From the NCBI RefSeq assembly GCF_949628265.1, contig NC_088786.1, positions 9,424,001 through 9,488,000 of the forward strand: a DNA stretch of 64,000 nt, in the 5' to 3' direction. Source of the stretch: Cloeon dipterum (Eukaryota > Arthropoda > Insecta > Ephemeroptera > Baetidae). The position numbers and the translations under genes are program-made. The notes below the pieces were generated by a model, which searched no databases, was not told the DNA's origin, and saw nothing but the letters and a program-made list of their open reading frames with translations. Shown here piece after piece: positions 42,901 through 55,231 of this stretch (the stretch's first letter is position 1; each line of letters opens with the position of its first letter).

Positions 42901-45900
42901 TAGCAGCCGGAATGGGTGAGTTTGAGCTCTTAGACAATTGCAATTAACAAAATGTTATCAGACTTCGTGTCGATGTGGGGCGTCGGGCGGCTTCTCCGGG
43001 ACTCTGGCGCCTTTTTCATCCGCCGCTCGTTCGGGAACGACAAGCTCTACTGGGCGGCATTTAGCGAGTACGTGCAGACACTGATCACAGCCGGCGAGAA
43101 CCCGATCGAGTTTTTCGTGGAAGGGACCCGCAGCAGAACAGCAAAGTCACTTTGCCCGAAACTCGGTACGTGTAATACCTAATTGCGTGTGTCCCATATG
43201 ACCTCTACGCCGCGAGATTCAACAAAGGCTTAAACGTTTTTTTTTTCTTTGCTTTTACAGGGCTCCTGTCTGTGGCCTTGGAGCCGTACTTGACAGGACA
43301 GGTCTCTGACATCGTCGTGGTGCCCATCAATATTAGTTACGACCGAACATTGGAGGAAACTCTTTACTCGTATGAGCTGCTTGGCGTTCCCAAGCCAAAG
43401 GAGTCGACATCGGTAATTAAAACCTCAGATTCTTGGAAAATTTGTTTTCTAATGGTTTGGCACGATTGTCTGTCCGTTTTACAAAAATTGTACGTTTTTT
43501 TCAGACATAGGGTATATTAACTTTTTACTAAGTCGTCAAAATTACGAAAAAAAATGTTATTTCTTACGTACTGACTGGTTTGATGTGTGTTGACTAAATA
43601 TGTCATCCAAAAAAATTTACAGGGGCTGTTCAAAGCGTTGAACGTGTTGGACGAACAATACGGCCGCATTCACATCGACTTCACAGAGCCAATTTCGGTA
43701 AACAAATTCTTCGGTGATCTCCGCTCGCCCAAGCTGATGCGGCCCCTCCACTTGCCAGTAAGTTTTCCCGAGCCGGAAAATTGCAACCTTGACTTATCAT
43801 TTAATTATTGCAGCACCAAATCACGCCTGACGAGTCCACCAGGATAATTTGGTTGGCGAACTACGTGGTGCGGCAGCAGCAGAAGAACGCTGTGATTTCC
43901 CTCTTCTCTTTGGCCGCTGTTGTCATCACGCACCACGTCCTCACCAAACCGCGCAATCAATTGCTCAACATGCACCAACTGACCAGGCAGGTCGCCTCGC
44001 TCAAATCCGCGGCAGAGTCCTTCGGCGCACTCATTGACTGCAGAGGTTCACCACAAACCCCTACTTTCTTTCTGATTTCACTATCTATTTTTTTCTGTAG
44101 ACAATTTGGAGGTGTCCTTGCAAGATGCTCTTCACATCCATAAGTCGCTTATAGTTACCTCAAAAGATGGGCAGGTGCAGGTGAAAAATGTTGCTGCAGC
44201 GCAAGCTCCCGTTGATCCCGCCAAAATGAAAGGTACTATTTTTCAAACATCTTAATGATGACACGTTTGTGAAAATATGCGACCAAGGGGTGGATCACGG
44301 CAACGCAACCTTGAGAAAAAATGGCAACGATGGGCATAAGGCAAGCATTGTAGTGTTTCAAGGTCGAGCTAAAAAACGGTGCCGTGATCCGCTCCCAGCT
44401 GTGAATTGACCCTTCAACTTACAAAATTATAAATTTTACTGAAAATTTGAGACGAAGATAAAATTATAATTGTTCACCCTGCAACAAAAACGATTAATTT
44501 ATTTGGAATGATATTATTATTGCTTTTTTTTCTCAGCTTTATATTATTATTATTTATTATATCTTTTCAAATAAGAGCAGGTGATAACGGTTTGATCTCC
44601 TGTCATTTTAAAGATTTAATTTAAATGAACATCATTCCCTTTTTATATATTACATGCCTTGTATATTTGTATATACTTTTGCATTTTGTCTTGATTTATA
44701 TAAACTAAACAAAAATGAGACTAAAGACATAAGAAACTAGTTGTTCTTCTGGTGAAAACAGTGATTTAAATATATATTTACTGTTGCATTTTCGTTTCAC
44801 AGGTCACAGTTTGCAAGACAAAACCCTGCAAGTAGGAGTTCCTATGGTCATGCTTCAGCACTACGTGAATCAAACTCTCCACCTTTTCATTTGTCCAGCT
44901 ATAGTTTCCCTTTCTGTCCAGCAATCAATTAACCAGGGAAGCGGGATGAAAGGTGAATTATTTCCGTGTCTTAAGTCAGCCCTTTTCAATCCCTCGCCTC
45001 TCTTTTAGCCAACGTTTTCGCCAAATATCAATTCCTAAGGACGCTATTATCACACGAGTTCATTTTGCACAAGGCTTGGGAGACAATGGTGAGTTTCAAA
45101 TTATTCAAAAGTTTTTACCCCATTACATAATTCATAAAAGTGACAATTGTGTTTACATGAATTGTCTTACGTTTCTTTTGATTATGTAATTTCTTATTTA
45201 AATATTTTGCTCAGCATACAATTGTTTAATCAATAGAGAAATAAATTTGATAGTGTATGATATTTTACTATAGTGCATTAAAATTGAGGATAAACAATCA
45301 ATAAAAATGAAGCAATCGACTAATAACGATTACAATTTTTTAGGACTTTGAACAATCGATACAACAGTTGCAAAAGCTGGGCGTTCTGGACGAGAGCCTG
45401 CACGACTCCATGAAACTCAGTTTGGGCAGCAACTCGCACCTGCAACAGATACTTTGCCAACTCTTGCTTCCCTTCCTCGCCGGCTACTCGAGCGCCTGCT
45501 CCACCATGTCAGAGGTATAAAATATCACAACCCAGTAATTCTGGTGTTTAACTGAGTCTTAAAATCAGGTGCCAGCCGGAAAAACAGTGAGTCTCAACGA
45601 AGCCCTCAAGTCGACGCAAGCGAGGCTGGAAAAACTGCTGCTGTCGGCGCAGTTGAACCATCACTACTCTCTTTCCCTCGACCTCCTCACGGCCGCCGTC
45701 AACTCCCTTACCTCAATGGGCGCTGTGATTAAAAATAAGGAGTGAGTTGAATGTTTGTTTATTTTTTTAACAAGTTTGAGTTACTAGAGCTGTGATATTA
45801 AGAATTTGTGTGTATAAGACAGAATAATACTAGGTTCTGGATGGTTTGCAAATTTATAATTTTAGGAAATTTTTTACTCAATATTTTTTTCCAATAACAG

Positions 45901-46506
45901 ACCACTGCAAAGTTCCAGAAATCTCAAATATACCATTTTAAATCTAATTCGAAATAATTATATTTATTACAAAATATATTTTCATTGTTAAAAAAAGAAA
46001 TTATGAAAAGATTTGTGGATGTAGCTAATTAATCTGCAGAATCGTTTGTATTTGTGTTGATCATCGACCAAACCCTATTATTAACATCTTTTGTTAAAGT
46101 ATGGCGAAAAATCTTTATTTTCAAAGCAAGTTAAAGGGTTAAACAGCTCCTAGAACGATTTTACTAGAACGGGATAACTTCTTTGTGAATTGATTTATTT
46201 TTCATGACTTGAAATTTAAAAAATGCACGATTTGTGCATTAATTGACGTTACATTAATTGCAAGTCTTGAAAAAAGCCGTTTGAATAAACTTATCAGACA
46301 AAATATCTGTTTTAGGGTTGGAGCTAAAATATTGTCTAACTTTTCATTTCAGGAATGGAAAAGTTTTGTACTCTCCAAATTCGAATCGCCTTCGCCAAGT
46401 GACGCAAATCGTCGGGGATTTCCTCCAGCTGGTTGCTCCAATTTGCAGAAAGTCTCAAGACGAACAGGCTAGGCTTCTTATCACTCGAGCAAAAGCCCGA
46501 TTATGA
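33938..46506 (+). CDS. GNPAT: GNPAT, dihydroxyacetone-phosphate acyltransferase (peroxisomal)
   Basis: Fourteen coding exons join in frame to 730 aa (human 680): 33938-34023, 37777-37993, 42027-42203, 42786-42915, 42962-43165, 43261-43412, 43623-43757, 43814-44045, 44101-44232, 44803-44952, 45009-45088, 45344-45514, 45569-45741, 46353-46506. The enzyme acylates dihydroxyacetone phosphate, the first step of ether-lipid/plasmalogen synthesis, in the peroxisome. Acyltransferase motifs are clear: [15 protein letters not shown] (catalytic HX4D), [31 protein letters not shown] and [10 protein letters not shown], then [12 protein letters not shown], a GNPAT hallmark. The last residues are KARL; ARL is a PTS1-type peroxisomal signal (human ends AKL). 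The exon-3 acceptor is a CAGCAG pair, so one Gln may be included or skipped. It diverges from DMAC2 and converges with RPB8. Confidence 0.95.
34024..37776 (+). other. GNPAT intron 1 (3.75 kb)
   Basis: AT-rich intron. I read both strands and found no family-like exon, RNA gene or clear repeat. A moderately GC-richer stretch lies around 35600-36000 with no coding signal. Confidence 0.6.
37994..42023 (+). other. GNPAT intron 2 (4.03 kb)
   Basis: Mostly AT-rich, with GC-richer patches near 38160-38520 and 40530-41000. No exon, RNA gene or named repeat was recognised. Confidence 0.6.
44287..44396. repeat. short imperfect inverted repeat in GNPAT intron 9
   Basis: GGATCACGGCAACG (44292-44305) faces CGGTGCCGTGATCC (44377-44390), a 14 bp stem with one mismatch. 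Inside it, ACCTTGA pairs with TCAAGGT. The whole would fold as a hairpin of about 110 bases in the pre-mRNA. It could be a decayed small inverted-repeat element. Confidence 0.6.
45742..46352 (+). other. GNPAT last intron
   Basis: This 611-base AT-rich intron precedes the exon encoding the C-terminus and PTS1. Nothing else is recognised. Confidence 0.7.
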
Positions 46507-46986
46507 AGTTGGCCTTCGCTAGGCACTGTCAATTCCAAGCTAGTCTACTGCCATTTTTTTACCGTTGTAGCTCTTCTGCAGGAAGCAAACAATATTTTTC
46601 TACCAATCGCCCCGCAAGCGAAGTAAATTAATTTGGAAAAGCTTTTTTGACATTCCTATTTGCCTTTTTTTCTGCGCCTCTGTGAAAAAGTTTAACTTTG
46701 CCATCAGCTGAGACAGAGAGTTCTTAGAAGTTGTGATAATTCCCCCTTTTTTTGGAAATATTTCCTCCTGGAAGTGAAACGCAATTAAGTTGTTGATAAA
46801 CTATTCTCTTTTGTATCATGTGATAGTTCAATTAATTAAAACTCAATAAGTTATAGAAAAGACATTTTGTCGTTTTATTGACTTTCCTAGAGTTAAAATT
46901 ATACAATATTTGAAAAGTGCGACCACTCGAGGTTGTTTTCATGTTGAATATAATTATACAGTTGAAAATGCAGGTGGCGTTGAAAA

Positions 46987-49900
46987 TTAAAACGCTAGTT
47001 TCTTCATGAGGAGGTAGATAGCCTGGTCCACCTCAAATCCTTGCAAGTTGTTAGCATCGCCTTGAAGCCTCATCAGCAGACCTCCAAAAGACACGTACGC
47101 TGACCTGGAATCAAACAAAACGAACAATTTACTATCAGGACTATCAAAATTTTAAATAGTGAAGATTGATATTTTTTTGGCTATAGTTCAATTTCAAAGC
47201 AAAATTAGAAATTTTCAATTCAGGCTTCATGCCTCGCTTTTTTCCAAGAATATTTTACACTGTGACAAATTTTATGTTGCATGTTGTTAAAAAAAATTAC
47301 TTAAAGGATAAATTGTAAATAAATATTCATATTAGCCAAATTTTCTTTTTAAAATTTTTCCCTTTAGAGTGCATCGATGGCGGCTGCCAGAGCAGGGAAT
47401 GCAAGGGGCGGTCGGGGGGTGTCGCAGCAGCAGCGCGGCCGCCGCCACCGCGGTGGTGCAGCGGCGGCGCTAGGTGAGCGGGCGCACGAGGTAGGTAAAG
47501 AGCCCCTACTGGGTCAGCGTATATTATATTTAGCCTTGCCGCCGTGAGATCTAAAATACATGCCAGAGCCCAGATTGGTCGGTTAAGCCCCATTACAGAG
47601 AGTTGTCACCGAAGGCGAGGAGAAAGCCTCCGCGTCTTCTTCTTCTTGCCCTTTTAGTCCAGTCGCACGCGGGGCAGCGGCGACACAATTGCCGCCGCAC
47701 TGCGTGCGACCGGAGGCGTGTGCGTGTGCCTCCCGATCGTTGCGAAATGATGGTCTATTTTGGCAAAGCGCTCGACAAGAATAACGCATTTCATACGCAA
47801 ATACAATTGTTTCCAGATTATTTGTGACATGAATTCGAACAATTTATGACAAACATTTCATGCATAATATTTCGGACCAGAGGGCTAACATGGATGTTTA
47901 AATTTCGTAAAATCAGATGAAATTTGATTTTTTTTAACAAACTGACAAATCGATGATGTGTCATCTTCAACGTTTTTGGTAAAGTCCCAATATACTTAAG
48001 CTAGAAAATTTTTAATAGCTCTTTATTAACTTAAGATCATTGCTCCAAATTTTCTGAGCTGATTACCAGATAATGCAGCTTGTTTGAATATTTGTAAAAA
48101 AAATATTTAATTTTTTATTACATTTCAGGAGTAATAATTTTTTTAATACCGAAACGATTTTGTCAAAAATGTGTGAAGATTTTTGCACTAAAATTAAGTT
48201 CTACAAGAGTTGCAAAACCGAAAACAAACCCTCAAGGGAAATTCTTAATTTATGATAGAACGTAAAAATTGACCAGTTTTATCGATTTTTTTTAAATATT
48301 GTCATGTATATCAAATCACATAAATTCAAAAAAAAATTAGAAATAAATTTTCTGTTTTATTTTAGGTTATTGTTCTAAACCTCCGTAAATCGCTTATACT
48401 GACTCCCAAATTTTAGGCTACAGGTTAAGCTCTACATAATTAATTAAAAAATAGCACTTCAAAATAAAAACGTATCATTCTAAGAGATTCCTTTGAGAGC
48501 CTATTTTTGCAGATTAATTGGAACAAAGCAAACCCCTTTTGCCTTAATGCATCATGATAAGAATGAGCAGCATTATTAGTACTGGAAAAAAAAGGAAATA
48601 AATAAGAGTTAAAATATGCTACGTTCGTAAAAAAAGTTCAAAGATAATATTTTGTTCCATTTTTTCCAAACAAAAAAATCCAACACGTTTTTTACTACCA
48701 TAAAAACACATCAGGCCTCGTAAAATATTTATTGTGTGGACACGAATTAATTAATTTATAAGTGTGGTTGTGCTGGGGTCGGGGGTAGGCCGGTGCAGGG
48801 GGGCGTCGAGGGGCGGCAGTGTCGATAGCGGTCGCGGGTTCGAGTGCACAACCAGCTAACCACACTGCCACCCTGAAACGCCCACTTGGTCCGCTTGCTG
48901 GTCGAGTCGTGTGCCGCCTCTGCCTGGCTGCTGGCTGCGCGTGGTGGATGGAGTGTTTTTCGCCTTGGCAAGTGGTGATAATTGTTGGCGTCCGCGCTAC
49001 CTGCCGCCTCGCTCAAGCCCACACTCGCGGCCAGTAATAGTCCGGCCGGCCGGCCGCGTGCGGCGGCGGGCACCGCGAAATTCGCGCAATCCATTGTTGC
49101 GCCTCGGCCAAAACAACACTCGCGCTGCCGAGCGCACTACACTTTTCGCAACTCGTGCTCGCAAATAGGGCCTCTTGCACAAAGTCATCCTTGATTTTCA
49201 GCAAGGACGAACGCTGATCTGCTCCTCACTTTGTCGAAATTTTCGATTTTAGATTACAAGTCCTGATTGCGGCGAATCGCGTTTAATATTGACACACACA
49301 CTTGTCTTGTAAGTTGCAACAGATCATTAAATTCACTTTATGTTAACTCTCAGGATTTTGAAGATCTACTTAAATTCAAACGACTGTACTAAATTTTAAA
49401 ATTTGAGAACTGCATTACTGAAATTAAATTATTTTTCCCAGGTCATGCATTTTACTAAATTGTGCTATTTATAGTTTCATTTATTGTATTCAGCGCTCAA
49501 AATTTTTTAATGCTACAATTCAAGCAATGTAGGGATGAGTGAAATATTCAATTCAAGTTCAATTTTGATCAAATTTGGTTTGCGGACGTACTTAATGGGG
49601 ACGAATCGACCGATGGTGCATTTTTGACATTCTGGGAAAACTTAAAAAAACTTCACCTAACCAATTTCCTAATATCATTTCATACACCTTGCAGTTTTCA
49701 ATATATTCGAGAAGCATATCTATATATTAAAATTTCAAAAGAACTAATTATTTAATTTTTTCCAAGTAACAAAAATGGAGATACTTTGTTCGTTAATCAA
49801 TACAGAAAATTTAAAGTACCCTATTTCTAGATATTAACGAGCTGTTTGGGATTTTTCCGTCAGTTTCCTGAATAAAAAATGACATCAATTCATCTGTCTA

Positions 49901-52900
49901 GTCAATTTGATTTTTATAAGCATTACGATTTAATAATGAAAACGTGCTTCAATATTAGTTTTTAAAACAATTAAATGAGGATTTTTCTCTCAAAGCTCCA
50001 TTACTCGCTAACTTCGAATTAAACAAATCTCCTTGTAATCCTACTCAGATGATTGATTATAGTTCGTATTCAGTAAATTAATCCTAAGAGTTTCTTTGCT
50101 GGTCAAAGATTCCAATGACTTTTAGCCCAAAATAAAACAGGTAATTTATTCGTCTGTTTTGAATCTGCTTCTACTAAAAATTCCACCGTTTTTCAATGCC
50201 ATATCCCCAAAACAACTTGAAATCAATTTTATTTTATTTATTTTCCTTTTTGTCAAAAAAAGTTAATTATTTTACAATTTATTACTATTACTTGTAACAT
50301 TTAAAAAAAACATATATTTTTCTTTTAATTACGGTAATGTATCATTCATTTTGCAGATTATTTTCACGCCTTTGGCAAATGAAAGAAATGAATCCAGCTC
50401 AAAGAGAAAGAGAAAAACGTGTGTCAGTCTGCGAAGGGGCACAAAAAATGAAATGCAGTGTGCGTGTGACATTTGGAATTTATATTTAAAACGCCGTGCA
50501 GTCTCCTGGACGGTGGCAAAAAAGGAACAAGAAACCATCGAGTTCTGCTTTATTGTCTTTTTTTCGCTCGGCATTCACGTGTTCAGCAGCAGCAGCCAAC
50601 TCGACGCGGCGCAGGCACCAGGAACGGCAAATGTCACGGGAATCTGCGATAAAAAAAGTTGGCGGTAGCACGTGCTGAGAGCTTTTCGCCGGTGATATCT
50701 CGCTACAGGAGGCGCTCCAGCCAGCCTGCTTTGCACTTTTCGCTGCCGGCCTGCCTACTTCCACTTACCCTGAGACGAGCCAACGCAATTACCATTTCTT
50801 TCGGATGAGCAGGAATGCATGGTGGGCCCACAAGCCCACATGACTTAACACACGTACAACATCGAGCGTAACAGTATAATGCACATGTTTACAATTAAAT
50901 CCGTTTTTATTTCTTCATTTACAAGTCGACGAAATCGGAGGAACAATAAATAATTACACATCAAGAGACAGGGCTTCTCCTAAGAAAAAATACAATCGAT
51001 ATATATTTTTCAACTTCTCGCACAAGAATTTCACAATTTTCTGAAAAAACGTTGTTAACCTTTAACGCCAACCACAATTGCAGGGAGTTGGAAAAGAGGA
51101 CAGAACTTAAGAGATGAGATACAAAATAGATTGCAGACATATCTTGCATAAATTCTCACGTTTAAATTCAAATTAATTCATGGATGTTTTGAAACCTTGA
51201 CTAAAAATATGACTAAGACAAAACAGACATAAGATATAAATTAGCTGTGGAAAAATTGAGAAAAAACAATACAATTAAGGTAAGGAGTAAAATGAATAAA
51301 AATAAATTACAGACCTTGAAAATATCATGATTATACAATTCACAAATTGTCAAAAAGTTAGTGCCGGAGAAAATTCAGCACGAGTTGCAATATCATTTTA
51401 TTGCCACTCGAGGATTACATAAAGCTTCATTACAACATTGACAACGGCATACATATTAAATAAAGAAACGTCTCCAGAACGATTACCAAGCAGTCTTCGC
51501 GCAGTAAATTTTCCCCGCTGGTTCATTTGATACGACAGACAGCTTTTCCGTCACACGCCGCGAATCGAGGTTGCGGAATAAAAGTCAGAGTTGAGGAGTC
51601 AATTGGCACCGGCAAGAAGTGCATTTGAAACCGAACGAGCTGCAGGCGAGTGACCTACAATGCTGGTGGTTTATTTCGGGCCGGTCGCACCATCGAATCG
51701 AAATCAGCCGGTGCCCAAAATCCGCCACCGACGACCAGCTCGTCGAATTTATTAATTCGAGACTGTCGGTTGAAACATTTTTCTCTAGCCATTTTATCTC
51801 ACGGAATCACTCGAGCGGCGCTAGCTAATGATTTTTTCCGTGAAATAGGAAGGGCTAGATAAAGAAAAGCCGTCATTATCAGCGAGCACGCACCGACCGC
51901 CACCAGAGCTGATAACGAGCATTTTCGAGACTTTTCTCAATGGGTGCCTTCTAGAGAAGAAAAAAATCCATTGCAACTTATAGAAAGGACGCAAATTAGT
52001 GAATAATGGGCCCAATAAGCGATTCTCTACGCGGTGCGGGGGCTGCTTCTTTCTTATCTGGGACAGACAGTTTGTCATTAAACAAGCAACGAGTCGCCGC
52101 CGCAGCCAACACCATTGTCACCATGCGGAGGAACGTGCATTAAGTGAGCTTTAAAGGTTCATTCATGGTTCAAAACTCTGCGGAGCACGGTACAAAAGGC
52201 TGCAGCTGACTCAGCCGGCCGAGGAAAATGTGGAAATACGATTTCAGGCAGCCATCCGGCGTAGCGAAAATGTAAATTCTTGAATTTATGCGGCCGGAAG
52301 GGAAAAGGTCGCCAAAGAGGAAGTTAATATTTGAAAATGCGGCAGAGTGTCCGCTGGGGCAGCCGGGCGATTACGCTAAATGATCAAACAATACAGGTCA
52401 GTGTTGGGAAAGGTTATGTATTCCGGTTGCGAGTGCTCGATTTATCAGTCCGGCCGAGGGAAAACCTGTTTGTTGTTGTGAGACTGAGCGACCAACTCTT
52501 CTAATAACGGCCTGCCTGGCTGTTCGCGTTTCTTCTGCATCCTTTTACCTTTGGTGTTGTCGACTTTTATTGTTGCAATGCACTTCCTCAAACCGGCTGA
52601 TCGCGCCGGGGCAAAAGGAAAGAGAGACTCTGGTTTCATTCCACACACACGCATCCACCGCAGCCGTCAGCTTTTCTCAGCAAAAATCATTTCGTTCGAA
52701 GCCGTTCCAGTTACAGCCGAGAGAAGAAATTATTACTTTGCCATCTCACAGAGCTGCGAGAATGTAAATTGGAAAAATAAATTTATTCCTTCAAGAAATA
52801 TAACCAGAAAGAAACTGCATTTCGTAAGGCATTGACATTCAATACAAAAAAAAAAAAAACAATTCAGACTTCCGCCCCGGGTTGTTTTGTCTTCAAAAAT

Positions 52901-55188
52901 ATTTTCAAAGCGAGTAATCTGAGGCAGAGATTTGAAGAAAACCGGATGTTTTGAAAGTGAAACAGAAAGAAACTCCATTACATATCTATATTATTTTCAA
53001 CAGGTTTTGGGAAGTTAACTTTTGTATCTCCATTAGAAATTACAAAATATTAAAATAAATTGCTCTTGTTTTTTTTTTTAATAATTTACGTGTCCATTTC
53101 ATCAGAAGCCAATACAACGTTACATTAATTTGCAATCGACATCCAAAAGTCTCTAATTCTGCGGTCTGCGTGTATGTGAGAACGAAAGTATTAGGCTGGA
53201 CACCCTTGCGCAGGACGGGGCCCCAAATTCCCAGGGTAGCAGGCGAAGGAGTAAGGCGACACCGGCTCGATCACCGCTCGCTTTAATTTGATATGCCTCG
53301 GCCGACATACTTGAGAAATTATGCGTTCAGTCCCGAGTGGTGTTGTCTGATTGACACGTTCTAATGAGAGGAATGGGCGACACACCAATGGTTGAAATGA
53401 ATCCTCTACCCATTTCTTATTGATAGTACAAATCCGTGACACTGTATACACAGTGTTTCGTTACCCTAGTGCAGGAGACCTATTTGTTATTGGTAACAAT
53501 ATACCCGAGAGGGCTCTATGATAAATAGCAAAAAACATCGACAGTAGGCTCTGAAGTGAAGGTACAAAATAATATTGCAAAATTGGGCCATACAGTAGAG
53601 TCGAAAATCATGCAGAACTGTGTGAAACTATGAAACAGACTGGGGATGTTTACCGAATCAAAGTTTGGTCGGTCTGTCTAGAATCAATCATAAGAAAACG
53701 CTTGCGTAAATCTTTAGTATTTGAAGCAGCCGACAGTTCGCTCTACAGTCATTCTGAAAGTTTTGGGTATTGATTTCAAAATACTTGTACTTTCTAGACC
53801 ATAAATGATTTCATTTGAAAATTTGTTTATCAAAATAATTAATATGAAACGACATTTAAAATTTCAAGAATTGATTTTGTGTCGCGTTAAATGATGTTTT
53901 TGTTTTAGAATCAGAATAACAAATCTCCGTACTTGGCAACGAACAATGAAGATTTACGCAAAGTTGTTAACCTCTGTATCAAACCCCGGGACTGTATAAC
54001 AATAAGACCATAGTTTTGCCTAATCGGGAAAGAGATAAATGCATGCACAAGAAAATAAAAAGAAAGTGAAACGAGTACAGAGCCTGCCAGAGGGCGAAAT
54101 GCAGTGATCCCACTAACGAGAGCGAGTGGGTGTAAACGCAAGCTGGCTGGCAAGCCGCGATTTCGTAACCAGATAGCACCTCTGATTCACGCGCATCGCG
54201 GCCAATAATCCGCCAATTGCACCCACTGTTGGCTGGAAACTCCTTCCTTCCTTTATCTCGGGCCAAATAAATAAAACGTGCGCCGGCGGCGGCAGCAAAA
54301 CGATAGAAGGAAGGAGCCATTAACCAAATTACGAGCGCAACAAGAAGGCGGAGGCGCGCCTTAATAGGTCACTGCATCTCGTCGCGGTGGCTTAAGGCCA
54401 AAGGTCGCCGCACAAACAGAGTAAATAAGTGAGCGAGCGAGAACAGAAATAAAATGAATGATGCACAGAGCGGGTGTCGCGCGCACCTCCAAGATCGTTC
54501 GTTGAACTTTTCGCCATCAGGTACTGGGCTCGGTACGTACGGAGAGTACTTTTTGTTCGTTTGGTTTTTGCACTTGGAAGAAGGCAGATTCACCTTGGGC
54601 CGGAATGTCGTACCAGATAGTGCATTTACAGAGATGCGAAATTACGTGTAAATGCGCCTCTGGCACGGCTCCAGGCCCTGCGTGCGCTGGGCCGTTTGGG
54701 GAGCGCACGGAACGGACGCATTTTTCGGACGCTTTTTCGAGAGAACAGAATGCGCATTGGTGTGTGAGTGTGCCAACTAGAGATTCACATTTCATATCGA
54801 GGAGCACCAGGAGTACAGACTCCTCGAACAGGAGATACGGATGAGAAATCATAATAAGTCGGACAGAAGAAAATAAATAAAGGGCAAATAAACAAGTCGT
54901 TTACATCAGCAGAAGAGAAGATGCGAAAGAAAGTTGGAGAGACGGCAGACATACGAGAGCAAGCGAGAGAGAAAGAGAGAGAGAGAGGCTAGTTCCCCTC
55001 ACAGCATACTTTTGTTCTACTAATACTGTGAACAGTGGTGTAGTAGAAGAAGAAGTGAGTGAGCAGCGGCTTTTTAGTGAAATATAAAAATAGACAGGTG
55101 TCTAATAGGAGCTGGCTTCTCCGTGCTGCCGAAACTCTAACTTTTAAGTGACAAAAAAAGCTATTTTCAGTCAACGCTACACATAGAT

Positions 55189-55231
<43 letters not shown>

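Noticed and set aside
48829..48850. tRNA gene suggested by GGTTCGAGTGC
   Set aside because: No A-box at the right distance, no acceptor stem or anticodon arm can be built.
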